Source of the DNA: Caballeronia udeis
GTDB taxonomy: Bacteria > Pseudomonadota > Gammaproteobacteria > Burkholderiales > Burkholderiaceae
Direction of reading: 5' to 3'
NCBI RefSeq assembly: GCF_001544555.2
Contig: NZ_FCOK02000048.1
Coordinates: forward strand, 1 to 64,000
Length of the DNA stretch: 64,000 nucleotides
In this document: piece by piece, positions 25,435 to 35,281 of the stretch
Layout: every line of letters starts with the position of its first letter
Position numbering within the stretch: the stretch's first letter is position 1
Notes under the pieces: model-generated
Told to the model about the DNA's origin: nothing
Database searches by the model: none
The model's input: only the letters and a program-made list of their open reading frames with translations
Translations under genes and position numbers: made by a program

Positions 25435-25785
25435 AATTTTACCAGTCGACTAACACAGCCGACCCATTACCAGAGGTAGGGGAAAGAGTATAGAAAATGT
25501 AGCTGGTTTAGTCTATTTGGCGGGGTACTCTCTTATCAACGCAAGAAACATTGACGAACCGAAGATCGGCAATGAAAGATTCTACGTTTCGTGCGAAAAA
25601 CCGCCTTTTATTCGGCTGCTCGAGGCTATCTGTCTTTGCTTGCGAAATGGCTATCGGCGCAGGTGTCCGACAGCCGCATGCTCATCCCTGACCTATAACC
25701 GATTAAGTGGCCTTGTGCGCTTGCCGTGCATATCCATGTTAAATCGCGCCTTCAGGTTTTTGAACTTGCTAGTTGGAATGACAGA
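25435..25785. other. Divergent region upstream of proV
   Basis: About 350 bp between the hypothetical gene and proV. No gene or clear hairpin was found. It should hold the promoter of the proVWX-glyA series, but I cannot point to convincing -35/-10 boxes. Confidence 0.4.
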
Positions 25786-27069
25786 ATGTCCCCAAACCTA
25801 ACATTCGCATCGGACGAGTCGGTATATCCGGGCGAAGTCAGTTCCAGTATCACTTCTTCGGTCGTGTCGCCCGCGTCCGTCGACGAAATTCTCACTGTTC
25901 AAAATCTCTCCAAGATCTTCGGCCCCAAGCCCGAACGTGCAGCTGAAATGCTCCGGCAAGGACTCGGAAGGAACGAAATCTTCCAGCAGACCGGCAACAT
26001 GGTCGCTGTCCACAACGTGAGTCTCGGTGTTCGCGCGGGAGAGATTTTTGTGATCATGGGACTTTCTGGCTCCGGCAAGTCAACGCTTGTCCGACTGCTG
26101 AATCGCCTGATTGAGCCGACCTCGGGCAAGGTCGTGCTTGAGGGCCGCGACATTGCGCCGATGTCGACACTCAAGTTGCGAGAAGTGCGCCGTAAAAAAA
26201 TGGCAATGGTTTTTCAATCATTCGCCCTCTTGCCTAACCGCACCGTGATCGAAAACGTGTCGTACGGCCTCGAAGTAGCCGGTCAAAAAAAGACGGAGCG
26301 TCACGAGGTTGCACGCCGGGCACTGGAGCGAGTTGGGCTCGGCTCGTATGAGAAGCTGTACCCAACGGAGTTGTCAGGCGGCATGCAGCAGCGCGTCGGT
26401 CTTGCGCGTGCGCTCGCCGTGAACCCTTCCGTGCTTCTAATGGATGAAGCGTTCTCGGCGCTCGACCCACTGATCCGCTTCGAAATGCAGAACGAACTTC
26501 TGCGGCTGCAGAAAGAGGAGCAACGAACGGTCGTCTTCATCTCGCATGACATTGAGGAAGCAATCAAGATTGGCGGGCGCGTTGGTGTCATGAAGGATGG
26601 CCGATTGGTGCAGGTCGGTACACCCGCTGAACTCATCCAGTCGCCAGCCGACGAATATGTTCGAAATTTCTTCCGCAACGTTGACGTCTCGCGGTTCCAG
26701 AAAGCCTCAAGTCTCCTTTCAAAGGTTGAGCGAGGCGTCATCAACTGTGACACCGGCGTGTCCGCCGCCCGCTATGCGGATGAGCTTATCGACGCGGGTG
26801 TGGAATGCGGTTATGTCTGCGATGAGGCGGGGCGATATCAAGGCTGCGTCACGCCGGCGTCTTTGCGCAAGTGCGGGAGCTCGCCGATTCGGGACGCACT
26901 GCTTCGCGACATCTTCGCGGTGTCGATGGACGCCGACCTGCACGAACTGTCGAGCATTGCTCTCAGGCAGGAACACGACGTACCCATCGTGGACGGCGCA
27001 GGCAAACTTGCCGGCGTCGTGTCGTGCCGCACGATTCTGAAACAGGTTATGGAACGGAGGGCAGTATGA
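25786..27069 (+). CDS. proV: Glycine betaine/proline betaine ABC transporter, ATP-binding protein
   Basis: A 427-residue ATPase of the ProU/OpuA type. The pre-Walker segment (VQNLSKIFGPKPERAAEML) is diagnostic for ProV. Walker A is GLSGSGKS, the signature is LSGGMQQR and Walker B is VLLMDEAFSAL followed by the switch His (ISHDIEEA). The C-terminal 130 residues contain a CBS-like pair. The ATG at 25786 is preferred; an in-frame ATG at 25726 adds 20 unusual residues. It overlaps proW by ATGA. It powers uptake of betaines or structurally similar osmolytes such as DMSP. Confidence 0.93.
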   Translation: MSPNLTFASDESVYPGEVSSSITSSVVSPASVDEILTVQNLSKIFGPKPERAAEMLRQGLGRNEIFQQTGNMVAVHNVSLGVRAGEIFVIMGLSGSGKSTLVRLLNRLIEPTSGKVVLEGRDIAPMSTLKLREVRRKKMAMVFQSFALLPNRTVIENVSYGLEVAGQKKTERHEVARRALERVGLGSYEKLYPTELSGGMQQRVGLARALAVNPSVLLMDEAFSALDPLIRFEMQNELLRLQKEEQRTVVFISHDIEEAIKIGGRVGVMKDGRLVQVGTPAELIQSPADEYVRNFFRNVDVSRFQKASSLLSKVERGVINCDTGVSAARYADELIDAGVECGYVCDEAGRYQGCVTPASLRKCGSSPIRDALLRDIFAVSMDADLHELSSIALRQEHDVPIVDGAGKLAGVVSCRTILKQVMERRAV

Positions 27070-27953
27070 ACTCGTCATTTATCGGGCAGGCGGCGGAGCG
27101 CGCGGTCAACTTCCTGTTCTTGCATTTCCGTGGCGGATTCGACAGCTTCTCCGCAGCCCTGGACGCGGTCGTCAAGCTCCTTCAAGACGGTCTCGCAGCG
27201 ATTCCGTTTGTCGTGATGCTAGTTGCGTTTGTGGCACTTGCTCTGTGGCGCAGAGGAGTCGTGTTCGCGGTCTTCGTCGGCCTCGCGATAATGACAATCC
27301 ACTTCATGGGGCTTTGGGCGCAAACGGTGTCTACACTTGCGGTTGTGATTGCGGCGACACTCTTTAGCTTGATAATAGGTATTCCTTTGGGAATTTGGGG
27401 CGCGCGCAACGGCCGGGCTGAAGTTGTCTTGCGTTCGCTCCTGGACTTCATGCAGACGATGCCGGCATTCGTGTACCTGATTCCAGCGGTGATTCTGTTC
27501 GGTCTCGGTCGCGTACCAGCGGTGATCGCAACGGTCATATTTGCCATGCCCCCGGTGGTTCGCCTTACCACTCTTGGAATCAAGCAGGTTCGGGAGGAGC
27601 TCATGGAGGCCGGCAGGTCGTTTGGCAGCACCGACTCGCAATTGCTATGGAAGATTCAACTTCCGAACGCGCTGCCTTCCATCATGGCAGGTATCAACCA
27701 AACCATCATGATGGCGCTCTCGATGGTCGTCATCGCCTCCATGATTGGAGCGGGTGGGCTGGGCGAATATGTTCTCAGCGGGATTCAGCGACTCGATATC
27801 GGCATTGGATTTGAGGGCGGTCTTGGCGTCGTTTTGCTCGCCATCATTCTTGACAGGTTGACAGAAAGCTTCGGGATCAAATCGGTCAAGCGGAGAAGTA
27901 AAACGCGGGCGCCGAAGCAAACGCCGCGTGAAGCAGTGCAGCCCCAACCATAG
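27066..27953 (+). CDS. proW: Glycine betaine/proline betaine ABC transporter, permease
   Basis: A 295-residue inner-membrane permease with about six helices. The binding-protein-dependent transport signature is EAGRSFGSTDSQLLWKIQLP near residues 178-198. The start ATG at 27066 overlaps the proV stop. A Lys/Arg-rich tail (KSVKRRSKTRAPKQ) follows the last helix. It forms the channel of the ProVWX importer. Confidence 0.93.
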   Translation: MNSSFIGQAAERAVNFLFLHFRGGFDSFSAALDAVVKLLQDGLAAIPFVVMLVAFVALALWRRGVVFAVFVGLAIMTIHFMGLWAQTVSTLAVVIAATLFSLIIGIPLGIWGARNGRAEVVLRSLLDFMQTMPAFVYLIPAVILFGLGRVPAVIATVIFAMPPVVRLTTLGIKQVREELMEAGRSFGSTDSQLLWKIQLPNALPSIMAGINQTIMMALSMVVIASMIGAGGLGEYVLSGIQRLDIGIGFEGGLGVVLLAIILDRLTESFGIKSVKRRSKTRAPKQTPREAVQPQP

Positions 27954-28057
27954 TTTGTTTTGCGTGGTGGACACGCACTTCCGTCACGCATGCATCAAGC
28001 ATCAAAACTCGCATACAGAACCAAAAATAAACCATTTTTTATAAAGAGGAGTACCAA

Positions 28058-28939
28058 ATGAAAACTGATATTCTAAAATCCTGCATGGTGAAAATTGCCA
28101 TGTCTGCGCTGTGTGCAGTCGGCTTCTACGGCGGCGCGGCAGCGGCGGCAGAACCGGTGAAGATTACGATCACCAACTGGGCTGACGTTTTGGCCGTTGC
28201 AAATGTCGCGAAGTACGTCATGGAGACCAAACTCCAGCAGCCCGTCACGTTTGTTCAAGCTGATATCGGCATTCAGTACCAGGGTGTTGCCCGCGGCGAC
28301 GTGGACCTGATGGTGGGCGGTTGGCTTCCGGTTACGCACGCGACGTACTACGCGAAGTACAAGGACAGCATGGATGACGTCGGCATCATTTACACCGGCG
28401 GCAGAAACGGCTGGGCGGTTCCAACGTATGTGCCAGAGTCCGAGCTCTCGTCGATTACCGACCTCAATAAGCCAGATGTCAAGAGCAAAGTGAACGGCAC
28501 AATTCAAGGCATCGAACCGGGTGGTGGACTGATGCAAGCGTCCGAAAAGACCATCAAGGAATACAACCTGGCAGGCTACAACCTGCAGTCTTCCAGTGAA
28601 GCAGGGATGCTTGCGTCGATCCAGCGAGCTTACCAATCGAAGCAGTGGATTGTCGCGACCGTATGGAGCCCGCACTGGCTCTTTCAGAAGTGGTCGATGC
28701 GTTATCTGAAAGACCCGAAAGGCACGTTGGGTGGCGAAGAGCAAGTTCATGCGTTTGGCTCCAAGCAATTTGCGACCAAATTTCCGCGGGCTGACGTGTT
28801 CATGAAGCATTTCAAGTTGACGCTTGCTGACGTGGAAGCCATTGAGCTCGAAGGTAATAGCACCAACGACTACGCCACCGCAGCTAAGAAGTTCGTCGAA
28901 GCGCATCCGGGCAAGCTGGCAGCCTGGTTGCAGCAGTAA
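28058..28939 (+). CDS. proX: Glycine betaine/proline betaine ABC transporter, substrate-binding protein
   Basis: A 293-residue periplasmic protein with a signal peptide (MSALCAVGFYGGAAAAAEPV). It belongs to the OpuAC family: ITNWADVLAVANVAKYVMET at the mature N-terminus, DLMVGGWLPVTHATYYAKY, and WIVATVWSPHWLFQKW with the aromatic residues that box the quaternary ammonium group. AAAGAGGAG lies just upstream. The gap from proW is about 100 bp. The aromatic box is consistent with betaine, proline betaine or dimethylsulfonio compounds. Confidence 0.92.
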   Translation: MKTDILKSCMVKIAMSALCAVGFYGGAAAAAEPVKITITNWADVLAVANVAKYVMETKLQQPVTFVQADIGIQYQGVARGDVDLMVGGWLPVTHATYYAKYKDSMDDVGIIYTGGRNGWAVPTYVPESELSSITDLNKPDVKSKVNGTIQGIEPGGGLMQASEKTIKEYNLAGYNLQSSSEAGMLASIQRAYQSKQWIVATVWSPHWLFQKWSMRYLKDPKGTLGGEEQVHAFGSKQFATKFPRADVFMKHFKLTLADVEAIELEGNSTNDYATAAKKFVEAHPGKLAAWLQQ

Positions 28940-29104
28940 CAGTTTTTTGCGGGCGCTGCATGGGGCCTTGGTATCTCATGACGCGTCCGCTCAGTCGACA
29001 GGCTCGAATGCGTTGTGTCGAACGTCAGCCGTGCTTCTACGTTTGCGGTGACGCAGCGCAGTTCGATGCTTGATGTGGAATTTGCCTTTGGAATATCACG
29101 GAGT

Positions 29105-30406
29105 ATGTCTGTGAACGATAACCTTCGATTTTTCTCAGAGACCCTGCAGGACCGTGACCCGGTTATCTCGTCTGAAATCGTGCTGGAACTACGTCGCCAG
29201 CAGACCCAGATTGAACTGATTGCATCCGAGAACATTGTGTCGGCTGCCGTGATGGAAGCACAGGGGACCGTGCTGACTAACAAGTATGCCGAGGGTTATC
29301 CGTCAAAGCGTTATTACGGCGGGTGCGAACACGTCGACCGCATTGAAGCATTGGCGATAGACCGCGTGAAGGCGATATTCGAATGTGAATACGCAAACGT
29401 GCAACCACACTCCGGTGCGCAGGCGAACGGAGCCGTGATGCTCGCGCTTCTGAAACCGGGCGACACCATTCTCGGCATGTCGCTGGATGCAGGCGGACAT
29501 CTGACCCATGGTGCGCGTCCGGCTTTGTCCGGGAAATGGTTCAATGCCGTGCAATACGGCGTAGACCCCGAGACGTTCCGGATCGACTATGACGAAGTTC
29601 GCCGGCTGGCAGAGGCGCATCGTCCCAAGCTGATCATCGCGGGTTATTCAGCCTATCCGCGCGCACTCGATTTCGCGAAGTTCCGGGAAATTGCCGATAG
29701 CGTTGGTGCAATGCTGATGGTCGATATGGCGCACATTGCGGGTATTGTCGCCGCAGGCCGACACGCTAATCCAGTGCGTTTTGCTGATGTGGTGACGTCC
29801 ACCACGCACAAGACACTTCGCGGTCCGCGAGGCGGCTTCATTCTTACGAACAACGCCGACATCGCCAAGAAAATCAACTCCGCTGTTTTCCCGGGATTGC
29901 AGGGCGGTCCGCTCATGCACGTCGTCGCAGGGAAGGCGGTCGCTTTCGGCGAAGCCTTGCGTCCGGAATTCACAAGCTACATCGACCAGGTTCTGAAGAA
30001 CGCCCACGCACTTGGGGAAGTCCTGAAGCTGGGCGGGGTGAACCTCATGACGGGCGGCACAGATAACCATCTGCTTCTCGTCGACCTTCGTTCAAAAGGC
30101 TTGACCGGGACGCAGGTTGAGAAGGCTCTCGAACGAGCTGGCATTACGTGCAACAAGAACGGTATTCCATTCGATACCGAGAGCCCTACCGTCACATCGG
30201 GGATTCGGCTCGGCACACCGGCCGGGACGACGCGCGGTTTCGGCACGGCGGAGTTCGATGAAATTGGCACCCTCATTCTTGAAGTCCTGTCCGCGCTCGA
30301 GAAGCAGCCGACAGGCGATGAAATCGTCGAGCGCTCCGTGAAGAGCCGGGTCCGCGAATTGTGCAGCCGCTTTCCCATTTATTCACACACGGATGTTTTG
30401 GTCTAA
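29105..30406 (+). CDS. glyA: Serine hydroxymethyltransferase
   Basis: A 433-residue PLP enzyme converting glycine and methylene-tetrahydrofolate to serine and the reverse. Family motifs include IELIASENIVS, NKYAEGYPSKRYYGG, VQPHSGAQAN and the PLP lysine in TSTTHKTLRGPRGG. Start uncertain: the ATG at 29105 gives the usual N-terminus (DNLRFFSETLQDRDP), and upstream in-frame starts add 12-30 residues. As an accessory copy inside a betaine cluster it probably takes up the C1 units or glycine released by demethylation. Confidence 0.92.
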   Translation: MSVNDNLRFFSETLQDRDPVISSEIVLELRRQQTQIELIASENIVSAAVMEAQGTVLTNKYAEGYPSKRYYGGCEHVDRIEALAIDRVKAIFECEYANVQPHSGAQANGAVMLALLKPGDTILGMSLDAGGHLTHGARPALSGKWFNAVQYGVDPETFRIDYDEVRRLAEAHRPKLIIAGYSAYPRALDFAKFREIADSVGAMLMVDMAHIAGIVAAGRHANPVRFADVVTSTTHKTLRGPRGGFILTNNADIAKKINSAVFPGLQGGPLMHVVAGKAVAFGEALRPEFTSYIDQVLKNAHALGEVLKLGGVNLMTGGTDNHLLLVDLRSKGLTGTQVEKALERAGITCNKNGIPFDTESPTVTSGIRLGTPAGTTRGFGTAEFDEIGTLILEVLSALEKQPTGDEIVERSVKSRVRELCSRFPIYSHTDVLV

Positions 30407-30500
30407 ACACCAGTCAATTGATTTTCAACACGGCAGCCCACGAGATCCGATGCAGCTCGGAAGAGCGCTTACGTCTGCAGCGGCTGCCTGAACAAGGAGA

Positions 30501-31397
30501 ATGAACATGAGCTTCGAGGGAGTACACGCACCTCTGGTTACACCGTTTAAAGCGGACGGTGAAATTGACCATGAACTGCTGGGCCAACACGCGCTTGATT
30601 TGGCTGGACGCGGTCTCTCCGGCCTCGGGGTTGGGGGAACAACGGGCGAATACTACGCGCTTAGCTTCGAGGAGCGTGTTCAGACCTTCCATACGGTCGC
30701 CGAAGCCGCGGGCGGGAAGACGTATCTCACGGCGGGCATTAACGCTACCACGACGCGTGAGGTGCTTCGCTTAGGACAGCAAGCGAAGAGCGCAGGGCTC
30801 TCGGCCCTGTTGGTGGCGGCGCCGTACTACGCCCAGCCGACGCAAGATGAGCTGTTGCAGCATCTGCTCGCGATTGACGACAGCCTCGACATGCCCATCA
30901 TGCTGTACAACTTCCCCGCACGCACGGGAACTGAGATCAGTGACCGTGTGCTGGGAGAAGTGCTTGAACGCCCGAATTTCATTGCCATGAAGGAAAGCAC
31001 CGGCGATATCTCCCACCTGCATCACCTCGCCACGCACTTTGGCAAGAAGCTGGTACTCAGCTGCGGGATGGACGACCAGGCCCTCGAATTCTTTGTGTGG
31101 GGCGCGCGGAGCTGGGTCGCGGGCGCGGCAAACTTTCTGCCTGAGGTCCACGTCGAGTTGCTTGAGGCCTGTGTCAAGAAAGGCGATTTCACCACCGGTC
31201 GTGCGTTGATGACCCAACTGCTTCCGGTTCTGGAACTGCTCGAGCGTGGTGGCAAATTCATTCAGTATGTCCGCTACGGATGCGAGCTGGCGGGCACGCC
31301 GGTGGGTAATGCCCGTGCGCCGCTGGGTGTCCTTACCGAGGATGAGCGACGTGATTTCGCCAAGCTCGTACAGCCGCTGCTTCGCAACGGACGCTGA
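30501..31397 (+). CDS. DapA/N-acetylneuraminate lyase-family (class I aldolase) enzyme
   Basis: A 298-residue TIM-barrel protein. Tyr136 in YNFPART and the Schiff-base Lys164 in AMKESTGD are present, as is GGTTGE at 45-50. The same fold serves dihydrodipicolinate synthase, sugar-acid aldolases and the pyrroline-4-hydroxy-2-carboxylate deaminase of hydroxyproline catabolism. The following flavin oxidase and aldehyde dehydrogenase genes make the deaminase reading attractive. A biosynthetic DapA role is unlikely in this setting. Confidence 0.85.
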   Translation: MNMSFEGVHAPLVTPFKADGEIDHELLGQHALDLAGRGLSGLGVGGTTGEYYALSFEERVQTFHTVAEAAGGKTYLTAGINATTTREVLRLGQQAKSAGLSALLVAAPYYAQPTQDELLQHLLAIDDSLDMPIMLYNFPARTGTEISDRVLGEVLERPNFIAMKESTGDISHLHHLATHFGKKLVLSCGMDDQALEFFVWGARSWVAGAANFLPEVHVELLEACVKKGDFTTGRALMTQLLPVLELLERGGKFIQYVRYGCELAGTPVGNARAPLGVLTEDERRDFAKLVQPLLRNGR

Positions 31398-31402
31398 TTT
31401 GC

Positions 31403-32734
31403 ATGGCCTCGAAACTCGAATTCGCCCGGTTACCAGCAGCCGATGGCGTAAACGGCTGGTGGGAAAGTTTGCCGCCGCCAGCCGCGTTGAATCGTTTCCA
31501 GGGCAGCCGGGACTTTGACTTTGTAGTGGTCGGCGGGGGTATCACGGGACTTTGCGCGGCGAGGCGTCTTGCCGAACTGGCGCCGGACGCTACGGTGGCG
31601 CTTGTGGAGGCCGATCGTATCGGCCGCTCGACCGCGGGACGTAATTCGGGTTTTTTTGTTGACCTGCCGCATGACATAAGCAGCGAGAGCTACTCCAGAA
31701 GCGTTGACGCCGACAAGGCCGACGTTCGGATGCAGCGTCATGGTATTGACTACGTGAGGTCAGTTGTAAAAGGGCAGGGCATTGAGTGCGATTGGCGAGA
31801 CGACGGTAAATACCATGGCGCGGTGAACAAGCGAGGTAAGGATTCGCTCAAGCACTTCGCAGAGGGTTTGCGGCGCATCGACGAGCAATTCGAGTGGCTC
31901 GATGAAGCGGCTATCGGCAAGGTCACCGGCACCGCTTTCTACCACGGCGCGATCTTCACGCCGGGATGCAGCACCGTTCAGCCCGCGGCACTAATGCGAG
32001 GACTGTCCACCACGATGCCGTCAAACGTGGAGGTATTTGAACTCAGTCCGGTTCAACGGTTGGAGCACAGGGAGTCGGGAAAAGTGCTTACCTTTGCGGG
32101 CGGAACAATCAATACCCGGAAGGTTGTCCTTTGCATCAACGCATACGCCGCAACGTTTGGCGGACATCCAAACGGCTTGCTGCCCGTGTACACCTTCGCC
32201 TCGCTGAGTAGAAAGATGACGCCAGTCGAGGTCAAGGCCCTTGGCGGAATCAACTCCTGGGCGTTGATTCCGGCAGACCCGATGGGGACCACCGTTCGAC
32301 GCTTAGGCACCGACCGCATTTGCGTTCGAAATCACTTTGTTTTCCGGCCGGGGCTGGAGGTTTCGCCGGCGGATTTGCGCAAGGCGAAGTCCCTGCATCA
32401 ACGCTCGTTCGACCGTCGGTTCCCGATGCTTGAAGATGTCGCGCTCGAATATACGTGGGGTGGCGCTCTCTGTCTGTCTGCGAACAGCGGTGCGTTGTTC
32501 GGCATGACGACGGACGGCTTGTATCAGGCGATTGGATGCAACGGGTTGGGGCTTAGCAGAGGGTCGGCGTCCGGAAAGGTGATTGCCGAGTATGCGCTAG
32601 GCATGTCGAACGACATGACACGGCAGCTCTTGAGCCAGGCGCATCCCCGGCCGCTTCCCATGCGCCCGATTGCAGACGTTGCCGTTTCAACCGCGATATG
32701 GCTGAAGGAATTCGTGGCGGGAGCCGAACTTTAA
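31403..32734 (+). CDS. FAD-dependent amine/amino-acid oxidoreductase (PuuB/DadA-like)
   Basis: A 443-residue flavoprotein of the DAO superfamily. An N-terminal extension of about 38 residues precedes the FAD-binding DFVVVGGGITGLCAARRLAE; ADRIGRSTAGRNSGFFVDLP follows. Near the C-terminus it has TWGGALCLSANSGALFG and GCNGLGLSRGSASGKVIAEY. PuuB/OrdL relatives oxidise secondary amines such as gamma-glutamylputrescine. Here an N-methyl amino acid or cyclic imino acid produced from a betaine is a fitting substrate. It lies 5 bp after the DapA-like gene, so it is co-transcribed. Confidence 0.85.
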   Translation: MASKLEFARLPAADGVNGWWESLPPPAALNRFQGSRDFDFVVVGGGITGLCAARRLAELAPDATVALVEADRIGRSTAGRNSGFFVDLPHDISSESYSRSVDADKADVRMQRHGIDYVRSVVKGQGIECDWRDDGKYHGAVNKRGKDSLKHFAEGLRRIDEQFEWLDEAAIGKVTGTAFYHGAIFTPGCSTVQPAALMRGLSTTMPSNVEVFELSPVQRLEHRESGKVLTFAGGTINTRKVVLCINAYAATFGGHPNGLLPVYTFASLSRKMTPVEVKALGGINSWALIPADPMGTTVRRLGTDRICVRNHFVFRPGLEVSPADLRKAKSLHQRSFDRRFPMLEDVALEYTWGGALCLSANSGALFGMTTDGLYQAIGCNGLGLSRGSASGKVIAEYALGMSNDMTRQLLSQAHPRPLPMRPIADVAVSTAIWLKEFVAGAEL

Positions 32735-32751
32735 TTGATTGAGGATTTGAA

Positions 32752-34245
32752 ATGACGACATTTGAGCAATGGAAGCACAAGGCCGATACCCTTTCGCTGG
32801 ATGGGCGTGCATTCATCGGCGGCCAGCGCTGTGGCGCAGTGTCCAATGAAACGTTCCAGACATTGAACCCCTCGAACGGAAAGGTCCTTGCAGATATCGC
32901 GCAGTGTGACGCGAGGGACGTTGACCTGGCTGTCGCCTCGGCGAGAGACGCGTTCGAAACGGGTGTCTGGTCAAAGGCAGCGCCATCACATCGAAAGTCG
33001 GTACTCCTTCGATTGGCTCAGTTGATTGAAGAAAACACCGACGAGCTAGCCATTCTCGAAGCGCTTGAAGCAGGCAAACCTGTCTCGGAGTGTCTGGGAC
33101 TCGATATCCCGGAATCTGCCGCATGCATCCGCTGGCACGCGGAAGTGACCGACAAGCGATACGACGCGCTCTCCCAGTCGGGACCCAATGTGGTCAGCAT
33201 GATTACTCGTGAGCCCATCGGGGTCGTAGGCGCAGTCCTTCCGTGGAATTTTCCCGCATTGATGCTTGCATGGAAAATCGGTCCGGCGCTGTCGGTTGGC
33301 AACAGCGTAATCGTTAAGCCGGCTGAGCAGACTTCCCTTGCGACGCTGCGAATCGCCGACCTTGCCGTGGAAGCCGGAGTGCCTCCGGGCGTATTCAATG
33401 TCGTACCCGGGTTTGGTGAAACCGCAGGCCAGGCGCTCGGCCTCCACCCCGACGTGGACCTCATCGCCTTCACGGGTTCAACCGAGACCGGCAAGCGCTT
33501 TTTGAAGTATTCAGCTGATACGAACCTCAAACGGGTCATCCTGGAGTGCGGAGGAAAGAATCCGCAGGTCGTGCTGCCGGACGTCGCGAATCTGGACGCT
33601 GTCGCCGAGCAGGCAGTTGCCGCTGCGTTCTGGAACATGGGGGAAAATTGTAGTGCGGGCTCGCGCTTGCTGGTGCCAGCCGGCACGAAGGACCTTTTGC
33701 TCGGGAAGATCATAGCCGTGCTGGAAGGATGGAAGACCGGGCAGCCACTGGACCCCGGGATGAAGCTCGGTGCGTTGATTGAGCAGAAACATTATGAGAA
33801 GGTATTGGGTCACATCGAGAAGGCGAAGTCGGAGGGTGCGCGGCTGGTGCATGGCGGTAATGCCGTGCTCGTCGAAACGGGAGGCTGGTATATCGATCCG
33901 ACTATTTTCGACAACGTGACGCCCCAGATGAGCATAGCCCGGGACGAAGTCTTCGGCCCGGTGCTCTGCGTCATTGAGTACAACGACATTGACGAGGCGG
34001 TGCAGATAGCGAACGACACCTGCTACGGCCTTGCCGCTTCGCTGTGGACGGACAACGTCAATAACGCGCACAAGGTCGCCGCCAGAATCCGCGCCGGAAC
34101 GGTTACAGTGAACTGCTTTGGCGAGGGTGACCTGGCAACACCGTTTGGTGGCTTCAAGCAATCGGGCTTTGGTGGTCGGGATAAATCCGTGTACGCGCAT
34201 GACCAGTACTGCGAGCTTAAAACGACCTGGCTGCGACTCGATTGA
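32752..34245 (+). CDS. NAD(P)-dependent aldehyde dehydrogenase
   Basis: A 497-residue ALDH-superfamily enzyme with the PWNFP motif (164-168), GSTETGK cofactor loop, catalytic Glu265 (LECGGKN) and Cys300 (GENCSAGSR). It resembles PuuC-type dehydrogenases for amino-aldehydes. It starts 17 bp after the flavin oxidase. It would oxidise the semialdehyde produced upstream, for example 2-oxoglutarate semialdehyde or an aminoaldehyde. Confidence 0.92.
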   Translation: MTTFEQWKHKADTLSLDGRAFIGGQRCGAVSNETFQTLNPSNGKVLADIAQCDARDVDLAVASARDAFETGVWSKAAPSHRKSVLLRLAQLIEENTDELAILEALEAGKPVSECLGLDIPESAACIRWHAEVTDKRYDALSQSGPNVVSMITREPIGVVGAVLPWNFPALMLAWKIGPALSVGNSVIVKPAEQTSLATLRIADLAVEAGVPPGVFNVVPGFGETAGQALGLHPDVDLIAFTGSTETGKRFLKYSADTNLKRVILECGGKNPQVVLPDVANLDAVAEQAVAAAFWNMGENCSAGSRLLVPAGTKDLLLGKIIAVLEGWKTGQPLDPGMKLGALIEQKHYEKVLGHIEKAKSEGARLVHGGNAVLVETGGWYIDPTIFDNVTPQMSIARDEVFGPVLCVIEYNDIDEAVQIANDTCYGLAASLWTDNVNNAHKVAARIRAGTVTVNCFGEGDLATPFGGFKQSGFGGRDKSVYAHDQYCELKTTWLRLD

Positions 34246-34310
34246 GAGGCGGCTAGCTATGCTTGCGGCACAGACCGAGTCTGCTTCGTTCACTTCATTA
34301 CTTCGAGACT

Positions 34311-35078
34311 ATGCGAATTGGATTCGTAGGAGCTGGCACCATAACGCGCGCGATCGTGACTGGACTCCTGCACGTTGACGCGCCCTTCGAGCATATTTAT
34401 CTATCGCCACAGAACACGGGTATTGCGTCGAAGCTGGCGGCGCTTGATGGACGCATATCGGTCTGCGGCATGAACCAGGAAGTACTCGATGCCAGCGACA
34501 TCGTCTGCCTGGCTGTCGTACCGCAAATTGCCGCGGAGGTGCTCGGAGAACTGGACTTCGAAGACCGCCATCATGTCATCAGCTTTATCGCCGGCGTTTC
34601 CCTATCGGACCTGGAGAAGATGATCGGAAAAGGGCATGCGATTATCCGCGCGATACCGCTGCCGGCTGTTGCCGCAGCCAAGGGAAGCACCGCAATCTGT
34701 CCACCGGACGACGTGACACGCCGACTTTTCGCGTACGTGAGCACGCCAGTTGAAGTGACAGACGAAAGTAAGTTCGATGCGCTGTCTGCCGTTACGGCAA
34801 CCATGGCGAGCTTCTACGCGGTCCTCGAAACCCAGGCTGCCTGGTTGGTTGCGCAAGGAATCGACTACGACTCGGCGCGGGCCTATCTGGCGGGCTACAG
34901 CGTCGGGCTTGCTCACGAAATGTCGTTCAGTGACAAGCCGTTCTCCGCGTTGGTTCGGGACTCGATGACACCCGGTGGCATCAACGAGCAGCTTCATGGC
35001 GAGTTGTCCGGCAAGGGGACGTATGCACCCTACTCGGAGGCCCTGGACAACGTGCTGAGGCGCATAGAGGGGCGATAA
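34311..35078 (+). CDS. Pyrroline-carboxylate reductase-like protein (ProC family)
   Basis: A 255-residue protein with the ProC Rossmann start MRIGFVGAGTITRAIVTGLL and the family's AIPLPAVAAAKGSTAICPP and SPGGI-like (TPGGINEQL) segments. ProC family members reduce cyclic imines such as pyrroline-5- or pyrroline-2-carboxylate to proline. The start at 34311 matches the conserved N-terminus; a TTG at 34263 is less likely. It closes the run glyA-dapA-FAD-ALDH-proC and suggests a pyrroline-type intermediate. Confidence 0.85.
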   Translation: MRIGFVGAGTITRAIVTGLLHVDAPFEHIYLSPQNTGIASKLAALDGRISVCGMNQEVLDASDIVCLAVVPQIAAEVLGELDFEDRHHVISFIAGVSLSDLEKMIGKGHAIIRAIPLPAVAAAKGSTAICPPDDVTRRLFAYVSTPVEVTDESKFDALSAVTATMASFYAVLETQAAWLVAQGIDYDSARAYLAGYSVGLAHEMSFSDKPFSALVRDSMTPGGINEQLHGELSGKGTYAPYSEALDNVLRRIEGR

Positions 35079-35281
35079 AAAGGAGCTGTGGCGACTCACC
35101 GTAACCTCACTGCGCCACATCGTGGGCGATTTGGCCCGTAATTCGCTTAGTAAAGCCCTCGACACCGTGGTGGTTCGCCATAGGCGGGGCGAGAGTTCTG
35201 TAGTGTCGGTGTAAAGTTCAAGTATCCGCCTGCCGCCGGTTTGCGGTCTGTCAGAGTCTGACCGCGTTGAAGGTGAACCCA

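Noticed and set aside
30501..31397. Biosynthetic dihydrodipicolinate synthase.
   Set aside because: The fold is shared, but the gene sits in a catabolic run with an oxidase and an aldehyde dehydrogenase, and lysine biosynthesis genes are absent.
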